From DATKWD01 sp035529695 (GTDB lineage: Bacteria; Actinomycetota; Acidimicrobiia; Acidimicrobiales; Salinilacustritrichaceae), in contig DATKWD010000061.1 of the NCBI GenBank assembly GCA_035529695.1, positions 1-64,000 of the forward strand: DNA of 64,000 bases. The letters run 5' to 3'. Within the stretch, counting starts at the first letter, position 1, and the number at the start of each line of letters is the position of its first letter. The notes below the pieces were generated by a model. The model saw nothing but the letters and a program-made list of their open reading frames with translations. It ran no database searches and was not told the DNA's origin. Below are positions 62,703 to 64,000 of the stretch, piece by piece. Both the position numbers and the translations under genes were made by a program.

Positions 62703-64000
62703 GCCTCCATGACGACCGGCACGATCATCGGTCGGCGCTTCGTCGCCTTGTTCACGAATCGGCCCGCCGCCTTGCGCACCTGGCGCGAGACGTTCTCGAT
62801 GTCACCGCCGCCCTTCTCGAACGCCTGCTTGACGGCTCGCTCGACCTCGTCGGCGCAGTCGGCGAGCAGCCCCTCGGCTTCGGGAGCGTGCACCCAACCC
62901 CGGGTGACGATCTCGGGACGGGCCAGCATCGCCCCGGTCTCGACGTCGACGCTCACGATGACGACGACCACCCCCTCCTCAGCCAGGACCTGACGGTCGC
63001 GTAGGACCGCATCGCCTACGTCGTCGAGGGTCCCGTCGACGTAGAGGTAGCCGGCCGGCACCTTACCGACGGCCACGAGACCGTCGTCGGTGAGCTCGAC
63101 CTGGTGGCCGTCCTCGCAGACCCAGACCTTGCTTGCGTCGATGCCCATCTGACGGGCGATCTTGGCGTGGGCGACCAGGTGGCGGTACTCGCCGTGGACG
63201 GGGATGAACCATTCGGGCCTGGTGATCGAGTGGTAGGTCTTGAGCTCCTCGGCCTTGGCGTGCCCGGTGGCGTGCACGTCGCTGTGGCCCGAGTGCACGA
63301 CCTCTGCTCCGGTGCGGACCAATCCGTCGATGACCTTCGAGACGTTCATCTCGTTGCCGGGGATCGGGTGCGAGCTCAGGATGATGGTGTCGTCGGGACC
63401 GATGGTGAGCCACTTGCTGGTGCCTGATGCCATCAGCGACAGCGCGGACATCGGCTCGCCCTGGCTGCCGGTCGAGATGATGCAGACCTGGCCAGGATCG
63501 AGATCACCGATGTCTGCGATGTCGATGAGTGCGGACTCAGGGATGTTCAACAAGCCCATCTCGCGGGCCAGCTTCACGTTCTTCTTCATCGACAAGCCGA
63601 GCGTCGTGATCTTGCGACCGAACGCCTGGGCCGCATCGGCGATCTGTTGGACGCGGTGCACGTGACTGGCGAAGCACGCCGTGATGATGCGCCGCCCCTC
63701 GTGGGCGTGCATCAGGTCATACAGGACCTGGCCGACGGTGGTCTCCGATGCCGAGTGGCCGTGCTCGTCGGCATTGGTCGAGTCGGCCAGCAGGAGGCGG
63801 ATGCCGTCGTTGCTGGCCATGGCGCCCAGCCGGCTGAGATCGGTGAGGCGGCCGTCGACCGGGGTGAGGTCGATCTTGAAGTCGCCAGAGTGGACGATGG
63901 TTCCCTGCGGGGTGTGGAACGCTGTGGCGAACCCGTGTGGAACCGAGTGGGTGACCGGAATGAACTCGAGGTCGAACGGGCCGACCTGTCGACGTTCGTT
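62699..64000 (-). CDS. rnj: Ribonuclease J, C-terminal part (5' end outside the window)
   Basis: About 433 residues are visible; the frame runs off the window at 64000. The segment has TPQGTIVHSGDFKID, the beta-CASP region LLLADSTNADEHG, STGSQGEP, the HSGHSDVHATGHA metal-ligand motif and PVHGEYRHLVAHA, followed by the C-terminal domain. RNase J is a metallo-beta-lactamase-fold 5' exo- and endoribonuclease in mRNA decay and rRNA processing. The first metal motif (HxHxDH) should lie upstream. Confidence 0.93.
   Translation of the reverse strand, partial: NERRQVGPFDLEFIPVTHSVPHGFATAFHTPQGTIVHSGDFKIDLTPVDGRLTDLSRLGAMASNDGIRLLLADSTNADEHGHSASETTVGQVLYDLMHAHEGRRIITACFASHVHRVQQIADAAQAFGRKITTLGLSMKKNVKLAREMGLLNIPESALIDIADIGDLDPGQVCIISTGSQGEPMSALSLMASGTSKWLTIGPDDTIILSSHPIPGNEMNVSKVIDGLVRTGAEVVHSGHSDVHATGHAKAEELKTYHSITRPEWFIPVHGEYRHLVAHAKIARQMGIDASKVWVCEDGHQVELTDDGLVAVGKVPAGYLYVDGTLDDVGDAVLRDRQVLAEEGVVVVIVSVDVETGAMLARPEIVTRGWVHAPEAEGLLADCADEVERAVKQAFEKGGGDIENVSRQVRKAAGRFVNKATKRRPMIVPVVMEA

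Overview
The window is high-GC, densely packed bacterial chromosome with about 60 protein genes and no rRNA, tRNA, CRISPR array or insertion sequence that I can see. Gene content and order point to an actinobacterium. The order is ftsK, rimO-pgsA, cinA, recA, miaB-miaA-dapF-hflX, lexA, a LysM gene, nrdR, nrdJ. The nrdR / LysM gene / lexA arrangement matches Mycobacterium tuberculosis Rv2718c-Rv2719c-Rv2720. The B12-dependent RNR, an F420-type luciferase-like oxidoreductase, Thr-rich lipoproteins and many leaderless-type starts agree. A deep-branching class such as Acidimicrobiia (Ilumatobacter-like) is my inference and is not proven here.

Layout. 1-3.8 kb is accessory: a truncated enoyl-CoA hydratase, a Doc-type toxin-antitoxin pair with a visible operator, a SnoaL-like protein and small proteins. 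3.8-9.4 kb holds two divergent secreted esterase lipoproteins, a GGDEF protein, an FKBP isomerase, an SDR, a histidine phosphatase and a membrane protein. 9.4-20.8 kb holds a zinc-ribbon coiled-coil protein, a class A PBP, an F420-type oxidoreductase, a heterodimeric ABC exporter, pgi, an alpha/beta hydrolase, rsgA and the HU gene. 20.9-26.7 kb holds hrpB, a 2OG-Fe(II) oxygenase, a secreted transglycosylase-like protein and small conserved proteins.

26.7-48 kb is the DNA-metabolism and diaminopimelate core: nrdJ with NrdR boxes, a molybdopterin oxidoreductase, a RibD-like reductase, nrdR, a LysM gene, lexA, dapE-dapD, a 951-residue repeat protein, dapC-hflX-dapF-miaA-miaB, recA, an MFS carrier and cinA. 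NrdR is encoded about 4 kb from its likely target nrdJ. LexA is encoded beside five boxes of its own and about 12 kb from recA, which carries two more. dapC, dapD, dapE and dapF supply four steps of the succinylase route to meso-DAP.

48-64 kb holds an alkaline-phosphatase-fold protein plus glycosyltransferase pair, pgsA, rimO, small enzymes, an internally deleted SMP-30 remnant, a Na/Ca exchanger, an FHA protein, ftsK, mutM, a HAD hydrolase, a lipoprotein and the C-terminal part of RNase J, cut by the window edge.

Main points for a second look: the 17-residue repeat protein between dapD and dapC; five LexA boxes at the lexA/LysM intergenic region; recA with two LexA boxes, a possible PafBC-type promoter and no recX behind it; two NrdR boxes four helical turns apart at a strong nrdJ promoter; the toxin-antitoxin operator lying on a leaderless -10 box; an ABC exporter with one degenerate ATP site; and a window-wide pattern of TAnnnT boxes 5-10 nt before start codons.
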